64,000 nt of DNA, from assembly GCF_007828035.1 (NCBI RefSeq), contig NZ_VITV01000005.1:434001-498000 (forward strand), given 5' to 3'. Positions within the stretch are counted from its first letter, which is position 1; each line of letters starts with the position of its first letter. Position numbers and translations under genes: made by a program. The notes under the pieces are model-generated. The model saw only the letters and a list, made by a program, of their open reading frames with translations, was not told the origin of the DNA and searched no databases. The stretch is from Nitrospirillum amazonense (GTDB taxonomy: Bacteria; Pseudomonadota; Alphaproteobacteria; Azospirillales; Azospirillaceae). Positions 30,656 through 38,769 of this stretch are shown here, in pieces.

Positions 30656-30696
30656 AGAGCGAATTCCGCCTTCCGGTGGAATTCGCTCTCGGCTTT
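30656..30696 (+). terminator. Intrinsic terminator of efp
   Basis: A 12-bp perfect stem AGAGCGAATTCC (30656-30667)/GGAATTCGCTCT (30678-30689), extended inward by GCC/GGT, then CGGCTTTTA. Confidence 0.85.
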
Positions 30697-30752
30697 TATG
30701 GTAGGGCGGTCCCCCGGGGACCTGCCTGTAATGAGATCAAAAGGGACATTCC

Positions 30753-31565
30753 ATGGCCGCCCGTTCCGCCATCCTCAACGTCATGACCAAAGCCGCCGAG
30801 AAGGCGGGCCGCGCCCTGGTGCGCGACTTCGGTGAGGTGGAGCAGCTGCAGGTTTCCCGCAAGGGTCCGGCGGACTTCGTGTCCGCCGCCGATCGCAAGT
30901 CGGAAAACATCATCCGCGAGGAACTGTCCAAGGCCCGCCCCAGCTTCGGCTTCCTGCTGGAGGAAGCGGGCAGCGTGGCCGGCAGCGACCCGTCGCACCG
31001 CTGGATCGTCGATCCGCTGGACGGTACCACCAACTTCCTGCACGGCCTGCCGCACTGGGCCGTCACCATCGCGTTGGAAAAGGAAGGTGAGATCGTCGCC
31101 GGCGTGGTTTACGAGCCGGTGCATGATGAGATGTTCTGGACGGAGAAGGGCGCCGGCGCCTTCCTCAACCACACCCGTCTGCGCGTCTCCGCCCGCCGCA
31201 ACCTGCCCGACGCCCTGATCGCTACCGGCATCCCCTTCAAGGGCCATGGCGACCATGCCGCCTACCTGCCGCAGCTGCAGGCGGTGATGGGCGAGGTGGC
31301 CGGCATCCGCCGCTTGGGTGCCGCCGCCTTGGACTTGGCCTATGTCGCCGCCGGCCGCTTCGACGGCTTCTTCGAGACCAACCTGAAGCCTTGGGACGTG
31401 GCCGCGGGTCTGCTGATGGTGACCGAGGCCGGCGGCTTCGCCACCGAGATCGGCGGCGGCAAGGTTCCGCAGAGCGGCGCCAGCGTGCTGGCCGCCAATT
31501 CCCACCTGCACCTGCCGCTGGGCACCCTGCTGCGCAACGCCGGCAAGAAGAAGGCCGCCGGCTAA
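30753..31565 (+). CDS. suhB: Inositol monophosphatase family protein (SuhB)
   Basis: This 270-residue Mg-dependent phosphatase has EEAG (metal ligands), WIVDPLDGTTNFLHGLP and KPWDVAAGLLMVTEAGG, the three IMPase motifs. It hydrolyses inositol-1-phosphate or related sugar phosphates; in E. coli SuhB also serves as a cofactor of rRNA antitermination complexes. Its position after efp is common in alphaproteobacteria. AAGGGA lies a few bases before the ATG. Confidence 0.95.
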   Translation: MAARSAILNVMTKAAEKAGRALVRDFGEVEQLQVSRKGPADFVSAADRKSENIIREELSKARPSFGFLLEEAGSVAGSDPSHRWIVDPLDGTTNFLHGLPHWAVTIALEKEGEIVAGVVYEPVHDEMFWTEKGAGAFLNHTRLRVSARRNLPDALIATGIPFKGHGDHAAYLPQLQAVMGEVAGIRRLGAAALDLAYVAAGRFDGFFETNLKPWDVAAGLLMVTEAGGFATEIGGGKVPQSGASVLAANSHLHLPLGTLLRNAGKKKAAG

Positions 31566-31594
31566 GCACCTGCGGTTCTGTCTGGTTTTCACAG

Positions 31595-31623
31595 TCGGCC
31601 CGGAACGTAAGCGTCCGGGCCGA
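31595..31623. terminator. Shared hairpin between convergent suhB and sensor kinase
   Basis: A perfect 10-bp stem TCGGCCCGGA (31595-31604)/TCCGGGCCGA (31614-31623) sits between the two stop codons. U-tracts are weak on both sides. Confidence 0.65.
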
Positions 31624-31630
31624 TTGTCGT

Positions 31631-33022
31631 TCAAGGGGCGGGCAAGGTCACCCGCGCCTCGAGTCCGCCGCCGGGCCGATTGCTCAAGGTGATGTCGCCG
31701 CCGTGGCCGCGCACGATGGCCAGCGCCGCCGTCAGGCCCAGGCCAACGCCGCCCGTCACCCGGTTGCGTGACCGGTCCAGGCGGAAAAAGGGGCTGAACA
31801 CCTGCTCCAGCGCGTCTTCCGGAATACCCGGGCCATCGTCTCGCACGACGATCGCCACCGGTCCCGGCATCTGCTCCCCCGATATCTGCTCCAGCGTCAC
31901 CGCCGGCGGGGTAGCGTGCTTCACCGCGTTCTCGATCAGGTTGGTGACGGCCCGCTTCAGCGCGAAGGGCCGGCCGCGATAGACGGCATGGCTGGGCCCT
32001 TCGTAGGCGACGGCCACACCCTGGTCGGCATATTCATCGGCGATGGTGGTCAGAAGGCCGCCCAGGTCGAAGGCGGTCACCGCCTCCTCATTCGCGTCGT
32101 CGCGGAAAAAGGCCAGGGCGCCGTCGACCATGGCCTGCATCTCGTCCACGTCGCGGAACAGCCGCGCCTGTTGTTCCGCATCCTCGACGAATTCGCCCCG
32201 CAGGCGCATGCGCGTCAGCGGCGTGCGCAGATCGTGGGAAATGGCGGCCAGCATGGCGGTGCGATAGCCCACGAACTTCTGGATCTGCCCCTGCATGGCG
32301 TTGAAGGCGCGAATGACGCCGCGCAGTTCGCGCGGACCCGACTCGGCGATGGGCGGGGCCTGGGGATTGGTGCCGAAGTGCCGGGCGGCATCGGCGATGC
32401 GCTCGATGGGCCGGGACAGCTGCCGGGCGGCGACCAGCGACACCGCGGCGGCCGACAGCAGCAGGAAGGCCAGGACGATGCCGGCACGCAAGGCGCGGAT
32501 GATGGCATCGCGGCTACGGTGGGTATGCGCGTAGATGAGCCAGCTTTCGTCTTTCAGCCGTATCGCCAGGAACCTGGGACGGGGGTCGGACAGGAAGTCG
32601 TGATGCAGGTACGCTGCTGCCGGGCTGTCCACCGTCGCCGCGAACATCAAGGACCGCGGGTTCAGGTCCGCCAGCCACGCCAACGGCTCCTGAAGGTCAT
32701 TCAGGCCGGTTCTCTGGCGCAGCATTGCAGCCAGGGGACCGTCCACCGGGTGCCATTCGACGCGATAGATTGGTGTGGTCGTAGCGGCGGCCAGGGCGGG
32801 CCGCAGCGCCGGTGGGGCGACATCGATGGCGTGGGTGATGCTGATGGCCGCCTGTGCCAGCCCGGCGTCATTGGCGGGCGGCTGCAGCCAGGCGCCGGCG
32901 AAGCTGACGACCAGGCCGCTCAGCAACGCTGTGCTGGTCACGGCCGCCATGATGGTCAGCGCGAAGCGCCGGGCGATGGTATCCTGCGGTCGGAAGCCCA
33001 GGGGCCAGGCCGGCCATTTCAT
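31631..33022 (-). CDS. Sensor histidine kinase (EnvZ-like)
   Basis: This 463-residue inner-membrane kinase has a first TM at about 22-45, a periplasmic sensor domain (about 46-175), a second TM (about 178-198), HAMP (ARQLSRPIERIADAARHFG), the H-box AAISHDLRTPLTRMR with phospho-acceptor H263, N-box NLIENAVKHA, G1 DDGPGIPED and G2 GGVGLGLTAALAIV. It matches the EnvZ/RstB class. The start ATG 33022 overlaps the response-regulator stop (ATGA), which fixes the start by translational coupling. Its probable target is the divergent MipA/OmpV porin gene. The input is unknown. Confidence 0.94.
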   Translation of the reverse strand: MKWPAWPLGFRPQDTIARRFALTIMAAVTSTALLSGLVVSFAGAWLQPPANDAGLAQAAISITHAIDVAPPALRPALAAATTTPIYRVEWHPVDGPLAAMLRQRTGLNDLQEPLAWLADLNPRSLMFAATVDSPAAAYLHHDFLSDPRPRFLAIRLKDESWLIYAHTHRSRDAIIRALRAGIVLAFLLLSAAAVSLVAARQLSRPIERIADAARHFGTNPQAPPIAESGPRELRGVIRAFNAMQGQIQKFVGYRTAMLAAISHDLRTPLTRMRLRGEFVEDAEQQARLFRDVDEMQAMVDGALAFFRDDANEEAVTAFDLGGLLTTIADEYADQGVAVAYEGPSHAVYRGRPFALKRAVTNLIENAVKHATPPAVTLEQISGEQMPGPVAIVVRDDGPGIPEDALEQVFSPFFRLDRSRNRVTGGVGLGLTAALAIVRGHGGDITLSNRPGGGLEARVTLPAP

Positions 33023-33765
33023 TGACGCTTCACCACGGGGGTGAAGATGTACCCGCCGTTGCGCACCGTCCGGATCAAGGCCGGACTCTTGGGAACATCC
33101 TCCAGCTTGTGGCGCAGGCGGCTGACCTGCACGTCGATGCTGCGGTCGTAAGCCGCGTGGCTCAGGCCGCGCGCCAAGTCCAGCAGCTGGTCGCGGGTCA
33201 GCACCCGCTGGGGATGCTCCACGAAGGCCAGCAGCAGGTCGAACTCCCCGCCCGACAGCAGCACCAGGGTGCCATCCTCCGACCGAAGTTCCCGCCGCGC
33301 CACGTCCAGCCGCCAGCCGGCGAAACTGAGGCTGGGACGGGTCTCCGCCGGCCGGCCGGCGGCCTCGCCCGTCCGGCGCAGCACGGCCTTGACCCGGGCC
33401 AGCAGCTCGCGCGCGTCGAAAGGCTTGGTCAGGTAGTCGTCGGCGCCGATCTCCAGCCCCACGACGCGGTCGGTATGGTCGGCCATGGCGGTCAGCATGA
33501 TGACCGGCACGCGCGACGCCGCGCGCAAGGTCCGGCACAGGCTGAAGCCGTCCTCCCCGCGCAGCATGATGTCCAGGATGACCAAGTCGATGGGGCCCGC
33601 CGCCAGGGCCGCCCGCATGCCCACGCCGTCCTCGGCCACCCGCACGGCATAGCCGTGCCGTTGGAAGAACAGGGTCAGCAGGGACAGGATGTCCTCGTCG
33701 TCATCGACGATCAGCAGGGTTGGCTGCTGGGCAGGGGCGGGCAGTGGGGCGGGCAGGGACGTCAT
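33019..33765 (-). CDS. OmpR-family response regulator
   Basis: This 248-residue regulator has a receiver with acidic D21-D23, phospho-acceptor D65 (VILDIMLRGEDG) and Lys in DDYLTKPFDARELLARVK. The winged-helix output domain includes LSGGEFDLLLAFVEHPQRVLTRDQLLDLARG and VSRLRHKLEDVPKSPALIRTVRNGGYIF. The start ATG 33765 is preferred because the receiver begins 15 residues later; longer in-frame starts extend into a proline/arginine-rich stretch. It is first in the operon with the kinase and divergent from a MipA/OmpV gene 211 bases away. Confidence 0.94.
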   Translation of the reverse strand: MTSLPAPLPAPAQQPTLLIVDDDEDILSLLTLFFQRHGYAVRVAEDGVGMRAALAAGPIDLVILDIMLRGEDGFSLCRTLRAASRVPVIMLTAMADHTDRVVGLEIGADDYLTKPFDARELLARVKAVLRRTGEAAGRPAETRPSLSFAGWRLDVARRELRSEDGTLVLLSGGEFDLLLAFVEHPQRVLTRDQLLDLARGLSHAAYDRSIDVQVSRLRHKLEDVPKSPALIRTVRNGGYIFTPVVKRQ

Positions 33766-33976
33766 GGGTCCGCATGCTAGCACGCGCGGGCGCCCCGCTT
33801 TGTGTCCGTTGTCCCGGGCGTTTGTTTCAAGCCGGACACATTGTGCCCGTCCGGCAGCAAAGCCGACATCAGCCGTCAAGAATCGGGGCTTAGGGTCCAG
33901 CCTCGTTCCGGCGGCCGACGGGTTGGGGCCTGGCCGCCGGGCGCCGTTTCCCCAAAGCCGAGAGGCCACGCGCCCC

Positions 33977-34795
33977 ATGCTCTCCCGCATATCCGTTTCC
34001 GTTTTTGGCGCCGCGCTGCTGGCCGGCGTCGCCCTTTCCGCCGGCCCGGCCCTGGCCGATGACCCTGACGCTTCCCAGGCACGCCAGCCGCCGGTTTGGG
34101 ACATCACCGTCGGCGGCGGCGTCGCCGTGCGCCCGACCTACGAGGGCAGCGACCGTTACCGGGTGGCACCGCTGCCGCTGGTCACCATCCGCTATGACGA
34201 CATGCTGGCCTTGGGGCCGGAGGGGCTCAGTGCCTATTGGCACCAGGGCAATCTGCGTGTCGGTGCCGCCCTGACCTTCGATCCCGGCCGGAACGACAGC
34301 AACACCAACGGTCTTTTCAGCAACGGCGACGACCGCCTCAAGGGCCTGGGCAACATCGATACGTCGCTGGGCGTCAAGCTCTTCGGCGCCTATCAGCTGG
34401 GGCGAATCAGCCTGGACGCGTCCGTCACCAAGTACACGGGCGACCAGAACGATGGCGTGGTGCTGACGGCCGGTGCGGGCCTGCCGTTCAAGCTGGCCGA
34501 CCATTTGATCGTGACGCCTCACGTGGGCACCACCTGGGCCAACGACAATTACATGCAGGCCTACTTCGGCGTTACGCCGGTGCAGGCCGCCAACTCCCGC
34601 TTCGCGGCCTACACCGCCGGATCCGGCTTCAAGGATGTCAGCGCCGGCGTCGGCGCCCTATACCGTTTCAACGAGCATTGGTTCGTGACGGGCGATGTGT
34701 CGGTGAAGCGCTTGCTCGGCGACGCCGCCGACAGCCCCGTCACCTATGACGCCACCAGCGCCCGCGCCTTCACGGCGGTGGGTTATCGCTTCTGA
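33977..34795 (+). CDS. MipA/OmpV family outer-membrane protein
   Basis: This 272-residue protein has a signal peptide (LLAGVALSAGPALA-DDPD) and a beta-barrel pattern: WDITVGGGVAVRPTYEGSDRYRVAPLPLVTIRYDDMLAL, ending with a C-terminal aromatic (TAVGYRF), the outer-membrane insertion signal. MipA/OmpV proteins are barrels sometimes tied to murein-synthesis scaffolding or adhesion. It is divergent from an OmpR/EnvZ-type pair, the likely regulator. A strong terminator follows immediately. Confidence 0.9.
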   Translation: MLSRISVSVFGAALLAGVALSAGPALADDPDASQARQPPVWDITVGGGVAVRPTYEGSDRYRVAPLPLVTIRYDDMLALGPEGLSAYWHQGNLRVGAALTFDPGRNDSNTNGLFSNGDDRLKGLGNIDTSLGVKLFGAYQLGRISLDASVTKYTGDQNDGVVLTAGAGLPFKLADHLIVTPHVGTTWANDNYMQAYFGVTPVQAANSRFAAYTAGSGFKDVSAGVGALYRFNEHWFVTGDVSVKRLLGDAADSPVTYDATSARAFTAVGYRF

Positions 34796-34800
34796 AAGGG

Positions 34801-34836
34801 AAACGCCCCCGGCGCCAGCGGCTCCGGGGGCGTTTT
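34801..34836. terminator. Bidirectional terminator between MipA/OmpV and glutathione peroxidase genes
   Basis: A perfect 12-bp stem AAACGCCCCCGG (34801-34812)/CCGGGGGCGTTT (34824-34835), with T or A residues on both flanks, five bases after the porin stop and 20 from the convergent gene's stop. Confidence 0.88.
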
Positions 34837-34855
34837 CATCACTCCGCGCCAGCGC

Positions 34856-35365
34856 TTAAGCCAGCTGCGCCTCCACGGCCTGGATGATGGCCTCATTGGA
34901 CGGGCGGAAGACCGAGGACCAATAGCGCACCAGGCGGCCGTCCTTGCCCAGCAGGTACTTGTGGAAGTTCCAGCGGGGGGCGGCGTCCTCGCCGGCCACG
35001 TCAACCAGCCAGTTGAAGAAGGGGTGGGCCTCGGCGCCGATCACCACCTCCTTATCGGCCATGGTGAACTCTACACCGTAGTTGCGCTGGCAGAAGGCGC
35101 CGATTTCCGAAGCCGAACCCGGCTCCTGCTTGCCGAAGTCATTGGACGGCACGCCCAGCACCACCAGACCCCGGGGGCCGTACTTGGCGTGCAGGGCTTG
35201 CAGATCCTCATACTGGTTGGTGAAGCGGCAGTTGCTGGCGGTGTTGACCACCAGCACCGGCTGCCCGGCATAGGCGGCCAGCGGAACGGCGCCCTTGCCG
35301 CCCAGGCGCTGGAAGGAGAAGGCGTGGGCGGAAGCGGTGGCGGCGGTCTGCGACTGGGGCAGCAT
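34856..35365 (-). CDS. Glutathione peroxidase (Cys type)
   Basis: This 169-residue thioredoxin-fold peroxidase has the active-site Cys46 in NTASNCRFTNQYEDLQ, the GPx motif VPSNDFGKQEPGS with the conserved Gln, and PRWNFHKYL with the catalytic Trp and Asn. It reduces hydroperoxides with thioredoxin or glutathione in the cytosol; the Cys form often prefers thioredoxin. A perfect TTTAGAA-CTA-TTCTAAA element is 70 bases upstream, suggesting Irr/Fur-family control and linking peroxide defence to iron status. Confidence 0.94.
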   Translation of the reverse strand: MLPQSQTAATASAHAFSFQRLGGKGAVPLAAYAGQPVLVVNTASNCRFTNQYEDLQALHAKYGPRGLVVLGVPSNDFGKQEPGSASEIGAFCQRNYGVEFTMADKEVVIGAEAHPFFNWLVDVAGEDAAPRWNFHKYLLGKDGRLVRYWSSVFRPSNEAIIQAVEAQLA

Positions 35366-35434
35366 GGGGTGGGCTCCTGGCCGGTGGTCTGGCGTGGGCT
35401 GGCCTTCGGGATAGGCGTCAGCGTTAATCGATAA

Positions 35435-35451
35435 TTTAGAACTATTCTAAA
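35435..35451 (-). promoter_or_regulatory. Irr-like iron control element upstream of glutathione peroxidase
   Basis: TTTAGAA (35435-35441), CTA, TTCTAAA (35445-35451) is a perfect 7-3-7 inverted repeat matching the alphaproteobacterial Irr (ICE) pattern of a TTTAGAA half-site and its complement. It lies about 70 bases before the peroxidase ATG in an otherwise GC-rich region, and about 160 bases from the divergent OmpA-family gene. Confidence 0.7.
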
Positions 35452-35610
35452 CTAGGCGTATCCGTCAAGCCCCGTTTAGGTGGCAAAGAACGGGTATGGC
35501 AGGGCTGCGAAACAGCGCAGGCGGGACCGAGGGGTGATAAAAAGGTTGCGCCGAACATGGATCGGCCACATTTCCAAGGTCTAGTCAGCCTGCTGAAAGT
35601 CGTCACCCGC

Positions 35611-36474
35611 ATGCGTCGTTTCAAGATGTATTCATTACCCGCCGTGGTTGCCGTGGCCGTTGCAGTGCTGGTGATGCCAGTCCACGCCCAAACGACCGCG
35701 CCGCAAGCCACCGGGCCGCAAACCGACGCCGCCCCGTCCGCAGGGGGCCAGGCCGAGACCCAGCAGGCCGCGCCGAAGCCGGCCGCCAAGCCCAAGGCCA
35801 CCAAGCAGAAGGCGGCCAAGCCGGCGCCGGCGCCGGCGGTGCCCGGCCAGTCCACCGAAAGCCAGTCGGGCAAGGCGACCACGCCGCCCGCCTCCGGCGA
35901 GTTGGGTGTGCCCACGGTCGGCCGGGCGCCGGCGGCGCCCAAGCCCAAGGTGGTGCCCGTGCCGGACATGCCCAAGCCCCTGACCAAGCCGGAGGCCACC
36001 CCCATCCCCAGCCATGCGGCGGAACCGGAGGGGGCAGCCCCGCCCGTCACCACGGACATCCGTCCGCGCGGCACCACCCATGTGGAGAAGGGCACGCCCG
36101 CCACCCAGGCCGACCACCAGACGGTGCCCTTCGCCGCCGGTTCCTCCACCCTGGACAAGAAGCAGGAGGCGGCCCTGGTGGCCATCGCCGGACGCCTGGG
36201 GCAGGACCCCAACCGCCGGCTGGAGATCCGGGGGTTCGCGCCCCTGCCGGCGCTGGACAGGGAGGCCGCCGCCCGGCGCCTGTCCCTGTTCCGTGCCATG
36301 GCCGTGCGGGACCGCCTCATGGCCTTGGGCGTGGCCAAGGAACGCCTGGTGATCTACGCCATGGGGTCGGTCAACGGCGACCAGGACGACAAGAACGCCG
36401 TGCGCGGGGCCGCCAAAGGCTCGGACCTGCCGGCGGAAGCCTTCGATCGGGTGGAGCTGACCTTCATCCACTAA
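35611..36474 (+). CDS. OmpA-domain periplasmic protein with Pro/Ala/Lys-rich linker
   Basis: This protein of about 287 residues has a signal peptide (MRRFKMYSLPAVVAVAVAVLVMPVHAQ), a long low-complexity linker rich in Pro, Ala, Lys and Gln (about 28-165) and a C-terminal OmpA-like fold (VPFAAGSSTLDKKQEAALVAIAGRL, RLEIRGFAPLPALDREAAARRLSLFRAMAVRDRL, RVELTFIH). The peptidoglycan-binding Asp/Arg pair is not clearly conserved: RGFAPLPALDREAAARR stands where family members have GHTD..N..LS..RA. The exact start is uncertain (ATG 35557, 35611 or 35626). It is the first of three genes, followed by MotA-like and MotB-like genes. Confidence 0.8.
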   Translation: MRRFKMYSLPAVVAVAVAVLVMPVHAQTTAPQATGPQTDAAPSAGGQAETQQAAPKPAAKPKATKQKAAKPAPAPAVPGQSTESQSGKATTPPASGELGVPTVGRAPAAPKPKVVPVPDMPKPLTKPEATPIPSHAAEPEGAAPPVTTDIRPRGTTHVEKGTPATQADHQTVPFAAGSSTLDKKQEAALVAIAGRLGQDPNRRLEIRGFAPLPALDREAAARRLSLFRAMAVRDRLMALGVAKERLVIYAMGSVNGDQDDKNAVRGAAKGSDLPAEAFDRVELTFIH

Positions 36475-36541
36475 GCACTCCCAAGCGGTCCGGGACGGTG
36501 GCAGCCGCCCGGTAAGCCGCGATAGCGATAAAGGAAAAAAC

Positions 36542-37714
36542 GTGTCGCGCCCCACCCCCTATCTCTTCCGCATGTGCGTGTTCCTGGCGGCCATAGCCGC
36601 GGTGATGGGGGTGCTCTACCCGCAGGTGGAACGGTTCTTCATGGCCAACCCGGCCTTGAACGGCCTGATCCTGGGCGCGCTGGCCATCGGCATCCTTTAC
36701 ATCTTCCGCCAGGCCCTGATGTTGCGGCCGGAGGTGGAATGGCTTGAGACCTTCCGCAGCGGCGGCGCCACCTCTACCCAGCCGCGGTTGCTGGCCCCCA
36801 TGGCCCATATGCTGGGGGATCGCGGCCGGGGCGGCACGACGGGCATAAACGGCAGCCGCCTGACCCTGTCGGCCATCGCCACCCGGTCCCTGCTGGACGG
36901 CGTCAGCGCCCGCCTGGATGAAAGCCGGGAAATCAGCCGCTACCTGATCGGGCTCATGATCTTCCTGGGTCTGCTGGGCACTTTCTGGGGCCTGCTGCAG
37001 ACCGTCTCCACCATCGGCGGCGTCATCTCCGGCCTCAAGATGGGCAACGGCGACGCGGTCGCCATCTTCTCCGAATTGCAGCAGGGCTTGGCGGCTCCTC
37101 TGGCCGGCATGGGCACGGCCTTCAGCGCCAGCCTGTTCGGCCTGGCCGGGTCCCTGGTGCTGGGCTTCCTGGAGCTGCAGGCCGGCCAGGCGCAAAACCG
37201 CTTCTATATGGATCTGGAGGATTGGCTGGCCGGCTCCACCCGCATCGGCGGCGGCGGCCTGGTGGAGGTGGGCGACCAGCCCGTGCCGGCCTATATCCAG
37301 GCCCTGCTGGAGACCACCGCCGAAAATATCGAGAAGCTGCAGTATACGATGGCGCAGGGGGAGGACAACCGCCGCAACGCCAACAACCACTTGGTGGCGC
37401 TCACGGAACGGCTGGCCACCCTGTCGGACCAGATGAAGGCGGAACAGCAGCTGATGCTGCGCCTGGCGGAAGGCCAGATGGAGATGCGGCCGGTGTTGCA
37501 GCGCCTGGCCGACCAGCTGGGACAGGCGGGGGGCCTGGGCGGTGGCGGCATGGACGATGCCAGCCGCGCCCACCTGCGCAACCTGGATCTCTACCTCGCC
37601 CGCCTGGTGGAGGAGGTGGCCACCGGCCGCGTCCAGTCCACCCAGGAAATCCGTACCGAGATCAAGATCCTGACCCGCACCATCGCGGCGCTGGGCGAAG
37701 GGGCGGAGCGCTAA
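36542..37714 (+). CDS. MotA/TolQ/ExbB-type proton-channel protein (non-flagellar)
   Basis: This 390-residue inner-membrane protein has predicted helices at about 8-28, 38-58, 135-158 and 185-212. The MotA/TolQ/ExbB channel core lies in GLMIFLGLLGTFWGLLQTV and GLAAPLAGMGTAFSASLFGLAGSL. Long cytoplasmic segments and a C-terminal helical tail of about 170 residues (after 220) exceed TolQ and ExbB. GTG start with AAGGA upstream. The neighbour four bases downstream is a MotB-like protein with matching TM and OmpA domains, so the two form a stator-like complex. There are no flagellar genes nearby, and a true tolQR is present elsewhere in the window. Confidence 0.85.
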   Translation: MSRPTPYLFRMCVFLAAIAAVMGVLYPQVERFFMANPALNGLILGALAIGILYIFRQALMLRPEVEWLETFRSGGATSTQPRLLAPMAHMLGDRGRGGTTGINGSRLTLSAIATRSLLDGVSARLDESREISRYLIGLMIFLGLLGTFWGLLQTVSTIGGVISGLKMGNGDAVAIFSELQQGLAAPLAGMGTAFSASLFGLAGSLVLGFLELQAGQAQNRFYMDLEDWLAGSTRIGGGGLVEVGDQPVPAYIQALLETTAENIEKLQYTMAQGEDNRRNANNHLVALTERLATLSDQMKAEQQLMLRLAEGQMEMRPVLQRLADQLGQAGGLGGGGMDDASRAHLRNLDLYLARLVEEVATGRVQSTQEIRTEIKILTRTIAALGEGAER

Positions 37715-37717
37715 GCC

Positions 37718-38767
37718 ATGGCGGGCATCGGCCGGCGGGCCTCGCGCCGCCATCTCGACATCTGGCCCGGCTGGGTGGACGCGCTCTCCTCCCTGGTCAT
37801 GGTCATCGTCTTCCTGCTGATGGTGTTCGTGCTGTCGCAGTTCGCGCTCACCTCCCTGCTGCACGGCAAGGATGAGGCGCTGGCCCAGCTGAACAGCCGC
37901 ATCGCGCTGCTGGCCGACCAGCTGGCCATGGAACAGGCGGACAAGGCCAAGCTGGCCGCCGACATGGCGACCCTGACGGAGCAGCTGCAGGCCTCGCTCG
38001 CCAAGAACACCCAGCTGCAGGCGGACCTCGACGCGGCGGGCAAGGCCAGGGACGACCTGGCGGCGCAAGTGCAGGCCCTGACCGATGCCGCCAGCGCCAA
38101 GCAGGCGGAACTGGACAACGAGAAGAACGTCAGCGCCCAGGCCAAGGCGCAAGTCGACCTGCTGAACCAGCAGCTGGCGGCGCTCCGCCAGCAACTGGCG
38201 CAGCTGAACGCCGCGCTGGCCGCGTCGGAGCAGAAGGACAAGGAACAGCAGGTCCAGATCGTGGATCTGGGCAAGCGCCTGAATGCCGCTCTGGCCGGCA
38301 AGGTGGCGGAACTGGCCCGCTACCGCTCCGAATTCTTCGGCAAGCTGCGCGAAGTGCTGGGCGACCGGCCGGACATCCGCATCGTCGGCGACCGCTTCGT
38401 CTTCCAGTCCGAGGTGCTGTTCGACAGCGGCAGTGCTGAGCTGGGCGACCGAGGCCGCAAGCAGCTGGCCAGCCTGGCCAAGACACTGCTGGACATCTCC
38501 AAGAAATTTCCCAAGGACCTGAACTGGATCCTGCGCGTGGACGGCCATACCGATGCCGTGCCCATCCACACCCCCGCCTTCGCCAGCAACTGGGAACTGT
38601 CATCGGCCCGCGCCACGGCGGTGGTGAAGTTCCTGATCCAGCAGGGTGTCGCGCCGGAGCGCCTAGCCTCCACCGGCTTCGGCGAGTTCCAGCCGCTGGA
38701 ACCGGGCGACACCCCCGACGTCCGTGCCCGCAACCGCCGCATCGAGCTGAAGCTGGACCAGCGCTAG
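37718..38767 (+). CDS. MotB-like peptidoglycan-binding protein with long coiled coil
   Basis: This 349-residue protein has one N-terminal TM (about 20-46) with Asp21 at its start (WVDALSSLVMVIVFLLMVFV), the candidate proton-carrying residue. An exceptionally long Ala/Gln/Leu-rich coiled coil (about 50-205) follows, then a C-terminal OmpA domain with VLFDSGSAELG, RVDGHTDAVPI, NWELSSARATAVVKFL and RARNRRIELKL. The peptidoglycan-binding residues are intact. The coiled coil could span the periplasm. The gene is co-transcribed with the MotA-like partner. The stop TAG lies at the centre of the palindrome AGCGCTAGCGCT shared with the convergent LysR gene. Confidence 0.88.
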   Translation: MAGIGRRASRRHLDIWPGWVDALSSLVMVIVFLLMVFVLSQFALTSLLHGKDEALAQLNSRIALLADQLAMEQADKAKLAADMATLTEQLQASLAKNTQLQADLDAAGKARDDLAAQVQALTDAASAKQAELDNEKNVSAQAKAQVDLLNQQLAALRQQLAQLNAALAASEQKDKEQQVQIVDLGKRLNAALAGKVAELARYRSEFFGKLREVLGDRPDIRIVGDRFVFQSEVLFDSGSAELGDRGRKQLASLAKTLLDISKKFPKDLNWILRVDGHTDAVPIHTPAFASNWELSSARATAVVKFLIQQGVAPERLASTGFGEFQPLEPGDTPDVRARNRRIELKLDQR

Positions 38768-38769
38768 CG

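Noticed and set aside
31631-33538. A 635-residue kinase starting at 33538
   Set aside because: The first 172 residues are an out-of-frame reading of the response-regulator gene; the true kinase starts at 33022 in an ATGA overlap with the regulator stop.
36464-38569. A 701-residue open frame on the minus strand opposite the MotA/MotB-like genes
   Set aside because: Antisense shadow; it has no family features, and the plus-strand genes have ribosome-binding sites, TM segments and conserved motifs.
36542-38767. Zorya-type antiphage system (ZorA/ZorB)
   Set aside because: The MotA/MotB-like pair is reminiscent of ZorAB, but no zorC, zorD or zorE-type gene is adjacent; the neighbours are an OmpA-domain gene and a LysR regulator.
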